Source: Woeseiaceae bacterium (GTDB lineage Bacteria; Pseudomonadota; Gammaproteobacteria; Steroidobacterales; Woeseiaceae). From it: a stretch of DNA of 64,000 bases. How positions within the stretch are numbered: the first letter of the stretch is position 1; every line of letters begins with the position of its first letter. A program made the position numbers and the translations under genes. The stretch lies in NCBI GenBank assembly GCA_021773055.1, contig JAJFKV010000029.1, positions 39,821 to 103,820 of the forward strand, written 5' to 3'. The notes beneath the pieces were generated by a model. It was not told the DNA's origin. It saw only the letters and a program-made list of their open reading frames with translations, and searched no databases. Below, one piece after another: positions 39,186-46,276 of this stretch.

Positions 39186-39452
39186 TTAGCTCTTTTTCGA
39201 CCCCGGCTTCTGATGTAAAACGACCGTATCATAGGGGTCGAATCCACTCGAAATGTCAACATTCTGCGATGACACATTGAGAATTTCGAGGTCCGGCACA
39301 GTGGGTGCGTGCGAATACGACACGTCGATTCCGTAGTCGTCATTCCCGATCTCGTTGGACTTGTGATTCACTGTACTACTGCGCTGAACGGGATCGCTGG
39401 TCTTCCCTGGATCGGAAGACTTCGTTTCCAGCCACTGAATAATTCGTTTCAT
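39186..39452 (-). CDS. small protein with C-terminal GFDPYD motif (B)
   Basis: An unrecognised 88-residue soluble protein. A short amphipathic start (MKRIIQWLETK) leads into a hydrophilic, Ser/Asp-rich, probably disordered body, then SSGFDPYDTVVLHQ and a basic tail (KPGSKKS). A good ribosome site (AGGGGAA) sits eight bases before the ATG. It converges on gene A with a 66-bp gap. Apart from GFDPYD and a short lysine tail the two proteins are not alike, so the motif looks like a short functional peptide. Confidence 0.62.
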   Translation of the reverse strand: MKRIIQWLETKSSDPGKTSDPVQRSSTVNHKSNEIGNDDYGIDVSYSHAPTVPDLEILNVSSQNVDISSGFDPYDTVVLHQKPGSKKS

Positions 39453-39722
39453 TTGCCAATTCCCCTGGACTGAATAGTTAGATTTTTTCTATGCACAGGT
39501 TTGCAATAGTGCAGGAAGTTTGGCACGAAATAGTATTTCGATATCGGCTGTTTTCGAGATCTGTGAACGATGTCACGTCATCAAATGCGATGGAAGCCCA
39601 GCAGCTTTCCACATATGGGCTGAAGGGGCCGCTGACTGGCGTGATCGTCACAAATGGTCCGGAGCGGACAGGCGATAGCGGTCGTCACACTTAACTAAAT
39701 CGTCCGTGGTATCAGGGTAAAA
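39453..39722. other. intergenic region without a supported gene
   Basis: This 270-bp stretch lies upstream of the minus-strand GFDPYD gene and must hold its promoter (AT-rich stretch GATTTTTTCTAT at 39481-39492). A 67-codon plus-strand frame (39491-39694) has no ribosome site, no recognisable similarity and unremarkable composition, so I do not call it a gene. Confidence 0.5.
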
Positions 39723-39799
39723 CCCTAGGGGATTGACTCGCCGCTCTGCGGCTCGCCCTTCGGGCGCACTTCGTGCGTCCCAGTAGCTTCGCGACTGGT
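39723..39799. repeat. run of four tiny hairpins with a copy of the tRNA-Glu 3' end
   Basis: The segment begins with CCCTAGGGGATT, a 12-bp direct repeat of the tRNA-Glu 3' region (39876-39887). It then forms four successive short stem-loops: GCCGC/GCGGC, GCCC-TTC-GGGC, GCAC-TTC-GTGC and CAGT/ACTG. Three- to seven-base loops in a 66-bp run are far from random. It is not protein coding. It could be a REP-like element, a processed-RNA scar or an old att site. I cannot distinguish these. Confidence 0.6.
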
Positions 39800-39836
39800 C
39801 GAACAGTATTCAAATCCTCCAGAGGAACAACCAAAT

Positions 39837-39864
39837 AAAAAGGGCCCGCTATGCGGACCCTTTG
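39837..39864 (-). terminator. rho-independent terminator of tRNA-Glu
   Basis: On the minus strand, five bases after the CCA end, AAAGGGTCCGC pairs with GCGGGCCCTTT across an ATA loop and is followed by a T-rich tail (TTTTTATT). This is a classical intrinsic terminator for the tRNA transcript. Confidence 0.85.
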
Positions 39865-39868
39865 TATT

Positions 39869-39944
39869 TGGTACTCCCTAGGGGATTCGAACCCCTGTTA
39901 CCGCCGTGAGAGGGCAGCGTCCTGAACCACTAGACGAAGGGAGC
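39869..39944 (-). tRNA. tRNA-Glu (anticodon CTC)
   Basis: A 76-base cloverleaf on the minus strand. It has a 7-bp acceptor stem (GCTCCCT with AGGGAGT, the first pair being G-U), a D-arm with AGGAC, the anticodon loop CTCTCAC flanked by CTGCC/GGCGG, and the T-arm AGGGG-TTCGAAT-CCCCT. The discriminator base is A and CCA is encoded. Anticodon CTC reads GAG. Bacterial genomes usually rely on a TTC tRNA-Glu for both codons, so a separate TTC gene is expected elsewhere. Confidence 0.93.
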
Positions 39945-40049
39945 GGAGTATGGGCCGTCCTTGCGGACGGGGGCGCCATTATACGGCCGGGTTCTAAATC
40001 CTCAAGCCAAAATCGAAAAATTTTACTATCCCCCGCTCGTGAGCTGGGC

Positions 40050-40058
40050 TGGTATCAT
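40050..40058 (+). promoter_or_regulatory. extended -10 promoter of pcnB
   Basis: TGGTATCAT is a TGn-extended -10 element, so no strong -35 is required. It would start transcription near 40065 and leave a leader of about 27 bases before the TTG start codon at 40092. Confidence 0.5.
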
Positions 40059-40091
40059 ACGGCGCTTACTTTCACCTCAAGCGAAATCCAT

Positions 40092-41414
40092 TTGAAAAAC
40101 ACCGGGAAACCCGGGTCTAAAGCGCCGAAGGTCATTCCTCGCGCCGCCCACAACGTCTCTCGAGACGAAATCTCCAAAGCCGCCCTCAAGGTTCTGTATC
40201 GACTTCACAAGTCGGGCTATCAGGCATTCTTGGTCGGTGGTGGTGTGCGTGATGTCATTTTGGACCTGCACCCCAAAGACTTTGATATTGCGACCAACGC
40301 GACGCCCGAAGAGGTACGTTCGTTGTTCAGCAATTGTCGCCTGATCGGTCGTCGCTTCCGTCTGGCGCATGTTCGCTTTGGCAGGGAAATCATCGAGGTC
40401 GCCACGTTCAGGGCAGCGGCCAATCACAAAGATGATGATTCCGCCCACGATGTCGAGGGCCGAATCATCCGCGATAATGTTTATGGCAGCATCGACGAAG
40501 ACGTCTGGCGTCGCGACTTCACCTGCAATGCGTTGTACTACAACATCGCCGACTTCAGTATCTGGGATTACACCGGTGGTTTCGAGGATGTAAAGAAAAA
40601 GCGCCTGGTGTTGATTGGCGATCCGGCACAAAGACTGCGCGAGGATCCTGTGCGCATGCTTCGCGCCGTTCGATTTGCCGGCAAGCTGGGTTTCACAATC
40701 GACAAGAGCCTGGTCGAGGCCATGAGTGGTCACACCAGTCTGCTGACCAACGTGCCCGCTGCGCGACTATTCGACGAATTTCTGAAGTTGTTCCAGGCGG
40801 GGTTCGCTGAGCGAACTTTCGACTTGCTGCGGGAGCACAAACTGTTCGGAGAATTGTTCCCGGCGACTGAAGAAGAGTTATCGAACGACGAGAAATTTCT
40901 GGCGTTTGCATACGCTGCTCTTAAGAACTCGGACAAGCGTGTTGCTGAGGGTAAGTCAGTTACACCGATGTTCCTGCTCGGAGTCTTCCTCTGGCTGCCC
41001 ATCAAGAAGCTTGCGGCCATCCGGCGCTCTGAAGAAAAAATGTCCGAGACTCAGTCACTGAGTCTTGCGTCGTATGAGATCGTATCGCAGCAACAACGAC
41101 GTATCTCTCTTCCCAAACGGTTCACGATACCGATGCGAGAAATGCTGGCGCTACAGCCACGCTTTGCCCAAATGCGCGGTAAGCGAGCAATGAATCTGCT
41201 GGAGCATCGCCGCTTTCGTGCTGCCTACGATTTCATGGAGTTGCAGTCAGAGGTGGGCGAAGTTGATCCGGTGCTGGCGAAATTCTGGACTGACGTACAG
41301 ACGCAATCAGCGGATGAGCGCGCGAAGAGTTTTCAGATGCAGTTGGGACAGGGTTCGGGCAAGACCCGCCGGCCACGGCGCCGACGCCGACGTAGACCCT
41401 CTGAAGATTCGTGA
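40092..41414 (+). CDS. pcnB: poly(A) polymerase I
   Basis: Adds 3' A tails to RNA and so marks it for decay. The nucleotidyltransferase core has LVGGGVRDVILDLHPKDFDIAT (Gly-Gly plus the metal-binding Asp-x-Asp) near residue 50, then RRFRLAHVRF and RRDFTCNALYY. The 440-residue product ends in an Arg-rich tail (RRPRRRRRRRP), typical of PcnB and important for RNA binding. The TTG at 40092 gives the family N-terminus. Codons further upstream run into the tRNA gene. E. coli pcnB also uses a weak non-AUG start. The stop overlaps the folK GTG by 4 bp. Confidence 0.92.
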   Translation: MKNTGKPGSKAPKVIPRAAHNVSRDEISKAALKVLYRLHKSGYQAFLVGGGVRDVILDLHPKDFDIATNATPEEVRSLFSNCRLIGRRFRLAHVRFGREIIEVATFRAAANHKDDDSAHDVEGRIIRDNVYGSIDEDVWRRDFTCNALYYNIADFSIWDYTGGFEDVKKKRLVLIGDPAQRLREDPVRMLRAVRFAGKLGFTIDKSLVEAMSGHTSLLTNVPAARLFDEFLKLFQAGFAERTFDLLREHKLFGELFPATEEELSNDEKFLAFAYAALKNSDKRVAEGKSVTPMFLLGVFLWLPIKKLAAIRRSEEKMSETQSLSLASYEIVSQQQRRISLPKRFTIPMREMLALQPRFAQMRGKRAMNLLEHRRFRAAYDFMELQSEVGEVDPVLAKFWTDVQTQSADERAKSFQMQLGQGSGKTRRPRRRRRRRPSEDS

Positions 41415-41905
41415 CGGAACATTGGTATCCTGCGTACGTCGGGCTTGGCAGTAATCTGCAAGGGCCGGCACGCCAACTCGAAATTGCGTTTGAGTTGCTC
41501 GCTCGCATACCTGGTACACGACTAATCAGGAAGTCATCTCTTTATCGTTCGTCGCCGTTTGGCGGTGTGGAGCAGCCTGACTTCGTGAATGCGGCGGCAG
41601 CATTGATGACCCGGTTGTTGGCGGCGGAACTGCTCTTGGAATTGCAGCGCATTGAAAATGAATGTGGCAGGGAGCGTGGTGATATTCAGTGGGGGCCGCG
41701 TGTTTTGGATCTGGACTTGTTGGTCTATTCGAACCAGAAAATCGACGAGCAGGGCCTTACCGTTCCACATCCGGGCATCGGCGAGCGAAATTTTGTATTG
41801 TTACCACTTGCCGAGGTGGCTCCTGGCCTCAATATCCCCGGCTTGGGTCAAATCGAAAAACTCGATATTAATTTTAGCGAACCTGCGATTTCGCGCATTG
41901 GATAG
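41411..41905 (+). CDS. folK: HPPK, 6-hydroxymethyl-7,8-dihydropterin pyrophosphokinase
   Basis: Transfers pyrophosphate from ATP to the pterin precursor of folate. The N-terminal YVGLGSNL and the signature GPRVLDLDLLVY (about 95-107, carrying the two metal-binding aspartates) are intact. The substrate loop is in SSLYRSSPFGGVEQPDF. It is 164 residues long. GTG start overlaps the pcnB stop (GTGA), the standard pcnB-folK arrangement. Confidence 0.94.
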   Translation: MTEHWYPAYVGLGSNLQGPARQLEIAFELLARIPGTRLIRKSSLYRSSPFGGVEQPDFVNAAAALMTRLLAAELLLELQRIENECGRERGDIQWGPRVLDLDLLVYSNQKIDEQGLTVPHPGIGERNFVLLPLAEVAPGLNIPGLGQIEKLDINFSEPAISRIG

Positions 41906-41914
41906 AGGAAACCA

Positions 41915-42589
41915 GTGACCGTCAGTCATATCAGGAAACCCGGTAATGCCTCGCGGTATATCGCGATCGAAGGACCGATCGGCGTGGGTAAAACGGCTTT
42001 GGCCAGGCGACTGGCTGACAGCCTGTCTGCAGACCTTGTGCTCGAAGAATTCGAGGAGAATCCGTTCCTGGAACGGTTTTATCGCGATGGCCGATCTGCG
42101 GCATTACCGGCGCAGATGTTTTTTCTTTTCGCGCGCGCGCGGCAGATCGAACAGATGCGACAATCCGACCTGTTTTCAAGCGTGAGAATTTCTGACTATC
42201 TTTTTACGCGCGACCAGTTATTTGCCGAGTTAAACCTGGATAGAGAAGAGCTCAAACTTTACGAGCAGATCGCGCAAAACCTGGCTATTGATGCGCCGGT
42301 TCCGGATCTTGTTATTTATCTGCAGGCGTCAGTCGATGCAATCATGCAACGACTCACACGGCGCAATTCGCCGTATGATCGTTTCGTCGATCGCGCGTAC
42401 GTTGAGCGACTGACCGATGCTTATTCCCGCTTTTTCCACAACTATGACGACGGCCCTCTACTGATAGTCAATGCCTCGCAAATTGATCCAGTCAATAATG
42501 ACGCAGATTACGAGCAGCTTTTTCAACAAATCGAACGCACGACCGGTGGCCGTCATTTCTTCAACCCTGCTACTGCCGCGCTTGGCTGA
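41915..42589 (+). CDS. deoxynucleoside kinase (dNK/dGK family)
   Basis: A P-loop kinase of 224 residues that phosphorylates deoxynucleosides. Walker A is in EGPIGVGKTALA near residue 20. The substrate segment (EEFEENPFLERFY), SDYLFTRDQLFA, and the lid region RRNSPYDRFVD match the deoxynucleoside/deoxyguanosine kinase family. GTG start with GAGGAAA eight bases upstream. It sits between folK and panB, an insertion relative to the common folK-panB order. Specificity (dG, dA or others) cannot be read. Confidence 0.87.
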   Translation: MTVSHIRKPGNASRYIAIEGPIGVGKTALARRLADSLSADLVLEEFEENPFLERFYRDGRSAALPAQMFFLFARARQIEQMRQSDLFSSVRISDYLFTRDQLFAELNLDREELKLYEQIAQNLAIDAPVPDLVIYLQASVDAIMQRLTRRNSPYDRFVDRAYVERLTDAYSRFFHNYDDGPLLIVNASQIDPVNNDADYEQLFQQIERTTGGRHFFNPATAALG

Positions 42590-42617
42590 TCCCTCTCGCC
42601 TGATACACTGACAGACT

Positions 42618-43448
42618 ATGTACACACAACTTGAACAACGCGGCATGCATGAGCCGCCGGTCAATGTTTCGACATTGCGGAAAATGAAGCATGACGGTGA
42701 GCCGATTGCGTGCGTTACTGCCTATGACGCCAGTTATGCAGCGCTCGTCGATGCTGCCGGTGCGGACCTCGTCCTGGTGGGTGACTCACTTGGCATGGTA
42801 ATTCAGGGTCACGACACGACGGTTCCGGTAACTGTGGATGACATTATTTATCACTCGCGCACTGTCGCTCGCGGCTTACGGCGCGCATTCCTGGTCGCAG
42901 ACATGCCATTCATGAGTTACACCGAGCCCGGCATGGCGCTCGTCAATGCTGTGCGCTTGATGCAGGAAGGCGGAGCTATGATGGTCAAGCTTGAGGGCGG
43001 CGATGACCAGGTTGAAATTGTCGAACATCTGGCACGTCACGACATACCGGTTTGCGCGCACCTCGGTTTGAAGCCTCAGTCAGTTCACAAAATTGGTGGA
43101 TTCAAAGTACAAGGCAGAGACCCGGACAAGGCGAAGGAAATGTTGTTGTCCGCGAAGCGTTTGCAGGATGCCGGCGCCGATATTGTTCTACTCGAGTGCG
43201 TGCCGAACGAGGCGGGCAAATTCGTTACTGAAGCGCTGGATGTTCCTGTGATCGGAATTGGCGCCGGCCCGGATGTGGATGGTCAAATATTGGTGCTATA
43301 TGACATCCTCAATATCACGAAAGGCCGCACACCGAAGTTCGTCAAGAACTTTCAAGCCGGTTGTGATTCTCCGTACCTCGCAGTGCAGGCCTATGTCCGT
43401 GAGGTCAAAGAGGGCGATTATCCCGCTCCAGAGCACTGCTTTTCCTGA
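42618..43448 (+). CDS. panB: ketopantoate hydroxymethyltransferase
   Basis: First committed step of pantothenate synthesis: adds a hydroxymethyl group to 2-oxoisovalerate using methylene-THF. A TIM barrel of 276 residues. VLVGDSLGMV (metal-binding Asp), DMPFMSYTEPG, VKLEGG and the glutamate in LLECVPNE are the family residues. It is followed by panC after 24 bp. Confidence 0.96.
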   Translation: MYTQLEQRGMHEPPVNVSTLRKMKHDGEPIACVTAYDASYAALVDAAGADLVLVGDSLGMVIQGHDTTVPVTVDDIIYHSRTVARGLRRAFLVADMPFMSYTEPGMALVNAVRLMQEGGAMMVKLEGGDDQVEIVEHLARHDIPVCAHLGLKPQSVHKIGGFKVQGRDPDKAKEMLLSAKRLQDAGADIVLLECVPNEAGKFVTEALDVPVIGIGAGPDVDGQILVLYDILNITKGRTPKFVKNFQAGCDSPYLAVQAYVREVKEGDYPAPEHCFS

Positions 43449-43472
43449 TTTCGGCCGGACCCCGCAAGAATT

Positions 43473-44321
43473 ATGATGGTAGTACACACCAAGCAAGAGC
43501 TCGACGAGCAGCTGGCCGAATGGCGTCAGCACGACGATCACATTGCGTTGGTTCCAACGATGGGCAACTTACACGCCGGGCATTTATCGCTGGTTGAACT
43601 CGCTCGCGAGCATGCGGAGCGAGTTGTCGTCAGTATCTTCGTGAATCCCACTCAGTTCGGTGAGGATGAAGATTTCGAAGAGTATCCGCGCACACTCGAG
43701 CGCGATACAAGGCGACTCAAAACATCAGCAGCCGATCTGGTTTTCGCACCCAGTGTCGAGACGATGTATCCGTTCGGATTAAAGGACGCGACTACCGTTT
43801 CTGTACCGAGGATTACTGAGAATTTCTGCGGCGCAAGCCGGCCAGGGCATTTCGACGGCGTTACATCAGTCGTCGCACGTTTGTTTGCGTTAGTGCGGCC
43901 GGATTCGGCCGTCTTCGGACAGAAGGACTATCAACAGCAGTTGGTGATCCGCCACATGTCTCAGGACCTCAATTTGCCGGTTACTATTATCACGGGCGAG
44001 ACGGTCCGTGAAAAAGATGGTCTCGCGATGAGTTCGCGAAATCAGTACCTGACCGATGACGAGCGTGCGAATGCACCGGTTCTGTTCCAGGTCTTATCCA
44101 GTGTCGCCGACGATTTGCAGAACGGCCGCCGAAATTATGAAGAGATCGAGGCTGAGTCGATGACGAAACTGGTCGATGCAGGTTTCGATGTGGATTATTT
44201 TTCCATTCGGCGTGCACAAAATCTGGAAATTCCGGACCGTGATTGCGATGAACTTGTGGTTCTCGCCGCCGCGCATCTTGGTAATGCCCGTTTGATCGAC
44301 AACACGGTCGTTACGATCTAG
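43473..44321 (+). CDS. panC: pantothenate synthetase
   Basis: Joins pantoate and beta-alanine using ATP. The HIGH-like motif is in PTMGNLHAGHLSLV (about 28-41), with FVNPTQFG, FGQKDYQQ and the KMSKS-like DGLAMSSRN following. It is 282 residues long. There are two ATG codons in tandem (43473 and 43476), and either may start. The stop TAG is in a CTAG that is also the stop of the convergent GGDEF gene. Confidence 0.95.
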   Translation: MMVVHTKQELDEQLAEWRQHDDHIALVPTMGNLHAGHLSLVELAREHAERVVVSIFVNPTQFGEDEDFEEYPRTLERDTRRLKTSAADLVFAPSVETMYPFGLKDATTVSVPRITENFCGASRPGHFDGVTSVVARLFALVRPDSAVFGQKDYQQQLVIRHMSQDLNLPVTIITGETVREKDGLAMSSRNQYLTDDERANAPVLFQVLSSVADDLQNGRRNYEEIEAESMTKLVDAGFDVDYFSIRRAQNLEIPDRDCDELVVLAAAHLGNARLIDNTVVTI

Positions 44322-45313
44322 TCAGATACGATGTTGCGACCCGCATGTTTCGCACGATACAGAGCAGCATCGGCATCTCGCGTTAGTGAGTCGAGATTTC
44401 CGCGCAAGCTAAGCTCCGCAACCCCCATCGAAATTTGTACCGGAATCTTAATCAGAGAATCGCTACCATCACCCGTGGTGCCGCTCACTGAAACTCGAAC
44501 GCGCTCCCCAATGGCGAGCGCCTGCTCCTGAGTCGTATCCGGCAGGAGGACTGCAAATTCATCGCCACCGTATCGTACCAGGAGGTCACGGGGGCGGAAT
44601 TGTGATCGCAGGACTCTCGATACGGCGGACAACGCCCTGTCCCCTGCAATGTGACCGAACATATCGTTAAACTGTTTGAAGTTATCGACATCGATCATCA
44701 TCATCACAACGGGCTTTTCTTTTTCGACGCAGCGATCGATTTCTGCGGGAAAATTTTCCAGCATGGAATGTCGATTCGCAAGATTTGTAAGCGCATCAGT
44801 TGAAGCGTGTTTTTCAAATTTCTTAATTTCACCAAAGCTGTCGGCGATAACGCGATTGTGGCTGCGTACGCGCTCCGAGAGAACAACCAGCAGATTCTTG
44901 GCGAAGTCGTGTGATGCATCAACCATTTCCCACAATACGGTCTGGTGTATCGACAGCAGGTGCGATTCCTCGGCACCGATCACGAATGCCGATGGGTCGC
45001 GGTCCTCGATTATCGACATCTCGCCGACGCAAGCGCCGACATCCATCGTTGCCAATACCGGCGTCTCTGCGGAGCCGACATGGATATTCAGACTGCCGGA
45101 GAGAACGATGAATACATGTTCGTTTCTGGCGCCAGGCGACAGCAGTAGTTCACCGGCTGCGAGATCACGACGATTACAACGTTGCAGTAGTTCATGGACG
45201 TCATCTGGCTGTACACCCTTGAACAGCTCAAGGCTATCGAGCAGTGAGCGCTTGTAATCCGAATTTATCGCCAATGATTGTGGCAACGTTGACTCCCATG
45301 TGTACCAGAGCAT
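44318..45313 (-). CDS. diguanylate cyclase with cNMP-binding domain
   Basis: A cytoplasmic two-domain signalling protein. The N-terminal cyclic-nucleotide-binding (CRP-like) fold at about 20-135 (FIVLSGSLNIHV, VGEMSIIEDRDPSAF) precedes a GGDEF domain at about 175-330, with the catalytic RYGGDEFAVLLP intact and the DALTNLANRHS entry motif. It makes c-di-GMP, probably in response to a bound nucleotide. There is no receiver or membrane domain. I give ATG 45313. A GTG at 45388 overlapping the ppk2 stop (GTGA) would add 25 unlike-family residues. The gene follows ppk2 on the same message. Confidence 0.85.
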   Translation of the reverse strand: MLWYTWESTLPQSLAINSDYKRSLLDSLELFKGVQPDDVHELLQRCNRRDLAAGELLLSPGARNEHVFIVLSGSLNIHVGSAETPVLATMDVGACVGEMSIIEDRDPSAFVIGAEESHLLSIHQTVLWEMVDASHDFAKNLLVVLSERVRSHNRVIADSFGEIKKFEKHASTDALTNLANRHSMLENFPAEIDRCVEKEKPVVMMMIDVDNFKQFNDMFGHIAGDRALSAVSRVLRSQFRPRDLLVRYGGDEFAVLLPDTTQEQALAIGERVRVSVSGTTGDGSDSLIKIPVQISMGVAELSLRGNLDSLTRDADAALYRAKHAGRNIVSD

Positions 45314-45373
45314 TGTCGCGATTATCGACGCAGATAAACATCGACCAGCACACAAATTCGTTGCAAAACAAAA

Positions 45374-45389
45374 TGTGACACAGGTCACT
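45374..45389 (-). promoter_or_regulatory. CRP-like operator (TGTGA-N6-TCAC)
   Basis: TGTGACACAGGTCACT matches the CRP/Vfr consensus half-sites with a 6-base spacer. It is about 60 bp upstream of the diguanylate cyclase ATG and overlaps the end of ppk2. It might activate the cyclase gene. It also coincides with the GTGA start/stop junction, so chance or coding constraint is possible. Confidence 0.45.
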
Positions 45390-46257
45390 TATCGTTGTTG
45401 CAGAGCTCCGCACGTGATTCCGCGAACTCGGATCTGTCCTCTTCAGTAGGCTCGGGGTAGCGCAATCCGATGCCTTGTAGCGTGTCGATAATGATTTCCG
45501 CAACACGCGCTCTCATGTATGGCTTGTCGTCGGCAGGAATGGCGTACCACGGTGCCCAGGGCCGGGAGGTTGCGTTGAGCGCATCCTGATAGGCGAGCAT
45601 ATAGTCATCCCAGTGGCGCCTTTCAACGACGTCGCCGGGTTCGAACTTCCAATTCTTTGCCGGGTCGTCAAGTCGTGCGAGGAAACGTCGTTTTTGTTCA
45701 TCCCTGGAAACGTTCAACCAGAACTTGAGAATGACGGTTCCATTACGCGCGAGATGTTCTTCCTGTTGCCGAATGGATGTCAGGCGCTCGTCCCAGATTG
45801 TTTCGAGATTTACCTCACCCGGCAACTTTTGATAACTCAGAATTTTCGGATGCACGCGTACGACCAAAACTTCTTCATATTGGCTGCGATTGAAGATGCC
45901 AATTCGACCACGCTCTGGCAGGCGACAAGTTGTTCGCCACAGGAAGTCATGATCGAGTTCAAGGCTGGAAGGTTTCTTGAAGCTGAAAACCTGGCAGCCG
46001 GATGGGTCAATTCCCTGCATTACCGATCGAATAGTACTGTCCTTGCCAGCCGCATCCATGGCCTGAAATACCAGCAACACAGAATGGCGGTCACCTGCAG
46101 CTAAAACTCGTTGTAGTGTATTGAGATTTTCACTCGCTTCCCGGCGATGTCTTCCTTTGTGCGAATGACCATCAGTTTGTGGCTGAGTACTTGATTTCGA
46201 AACGTCAAAGTCGCCGTTATATGAAACCAGATAGGGCGATTCGGGTGCTTCAAACAT
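45385..46257 (-). CDS. ppk2: polyphosphate kinase 2
   Basis: Transfers phosphate between polyphosphate and nucleotides. The P-loop is in FQAMDAAGKDSTI near residue 65. GIFNRSQYEEVLVVRVHP is the lid-associated block, and the Walker B-like stretch is in VILKFWLNVSRDEQ. The sequence is closest to class III PPK2, which can phosphorylate AMP and ADP. Class is inferred by eye. It is 290 residues long. GGAGA seven bases upstream supports the ATG at 46257. It lies 19 bp after queG and ends at the cyclase gene, suggesting a queG-ppk2-cyclase operon. Confidence 0.92.
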   Translation of the reverse strand: MFEAPESPYLVSYNGDFDVSKSSTQPQTDGHSHKGRHRREASENLNTLQRVLAAGDRHSVLLVFQAMDAAGKDSTIRSVMQGIDPSGCQVFSFKKPSSLELDHDFLWRTTCRLPERGRIGIFNRSQYEEVLVVRVHPKILSYQKLPGEVNLETIWDERLTSIRQQEEHLARNGTVILKFWLNVSRDEQKRRFLARLDDPAKNWKFEPGDVVERRHWDDYMLAYQDALNATSRPWAPWYAIPADDKPYMRARVAEIIIDTLQGIGLRYPEPTEEDRSEFAESRAELCNNDK

Positions 46258-46276
46258 TGCGAGTCTCCATCACTGT

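Noticed and set aside
39491..39694. 67-codon plus-strand frame
   Set aside because: No ribosome site, no recognisable similarity, and it lies in the promoter region of the minus-strand gene.
39906..40091. 62-codon upstream extension of pcnB
   Set aside because: Would start inside tRNA-Glu; family N-terminus and extended -10 box place the start at TTG 40092.
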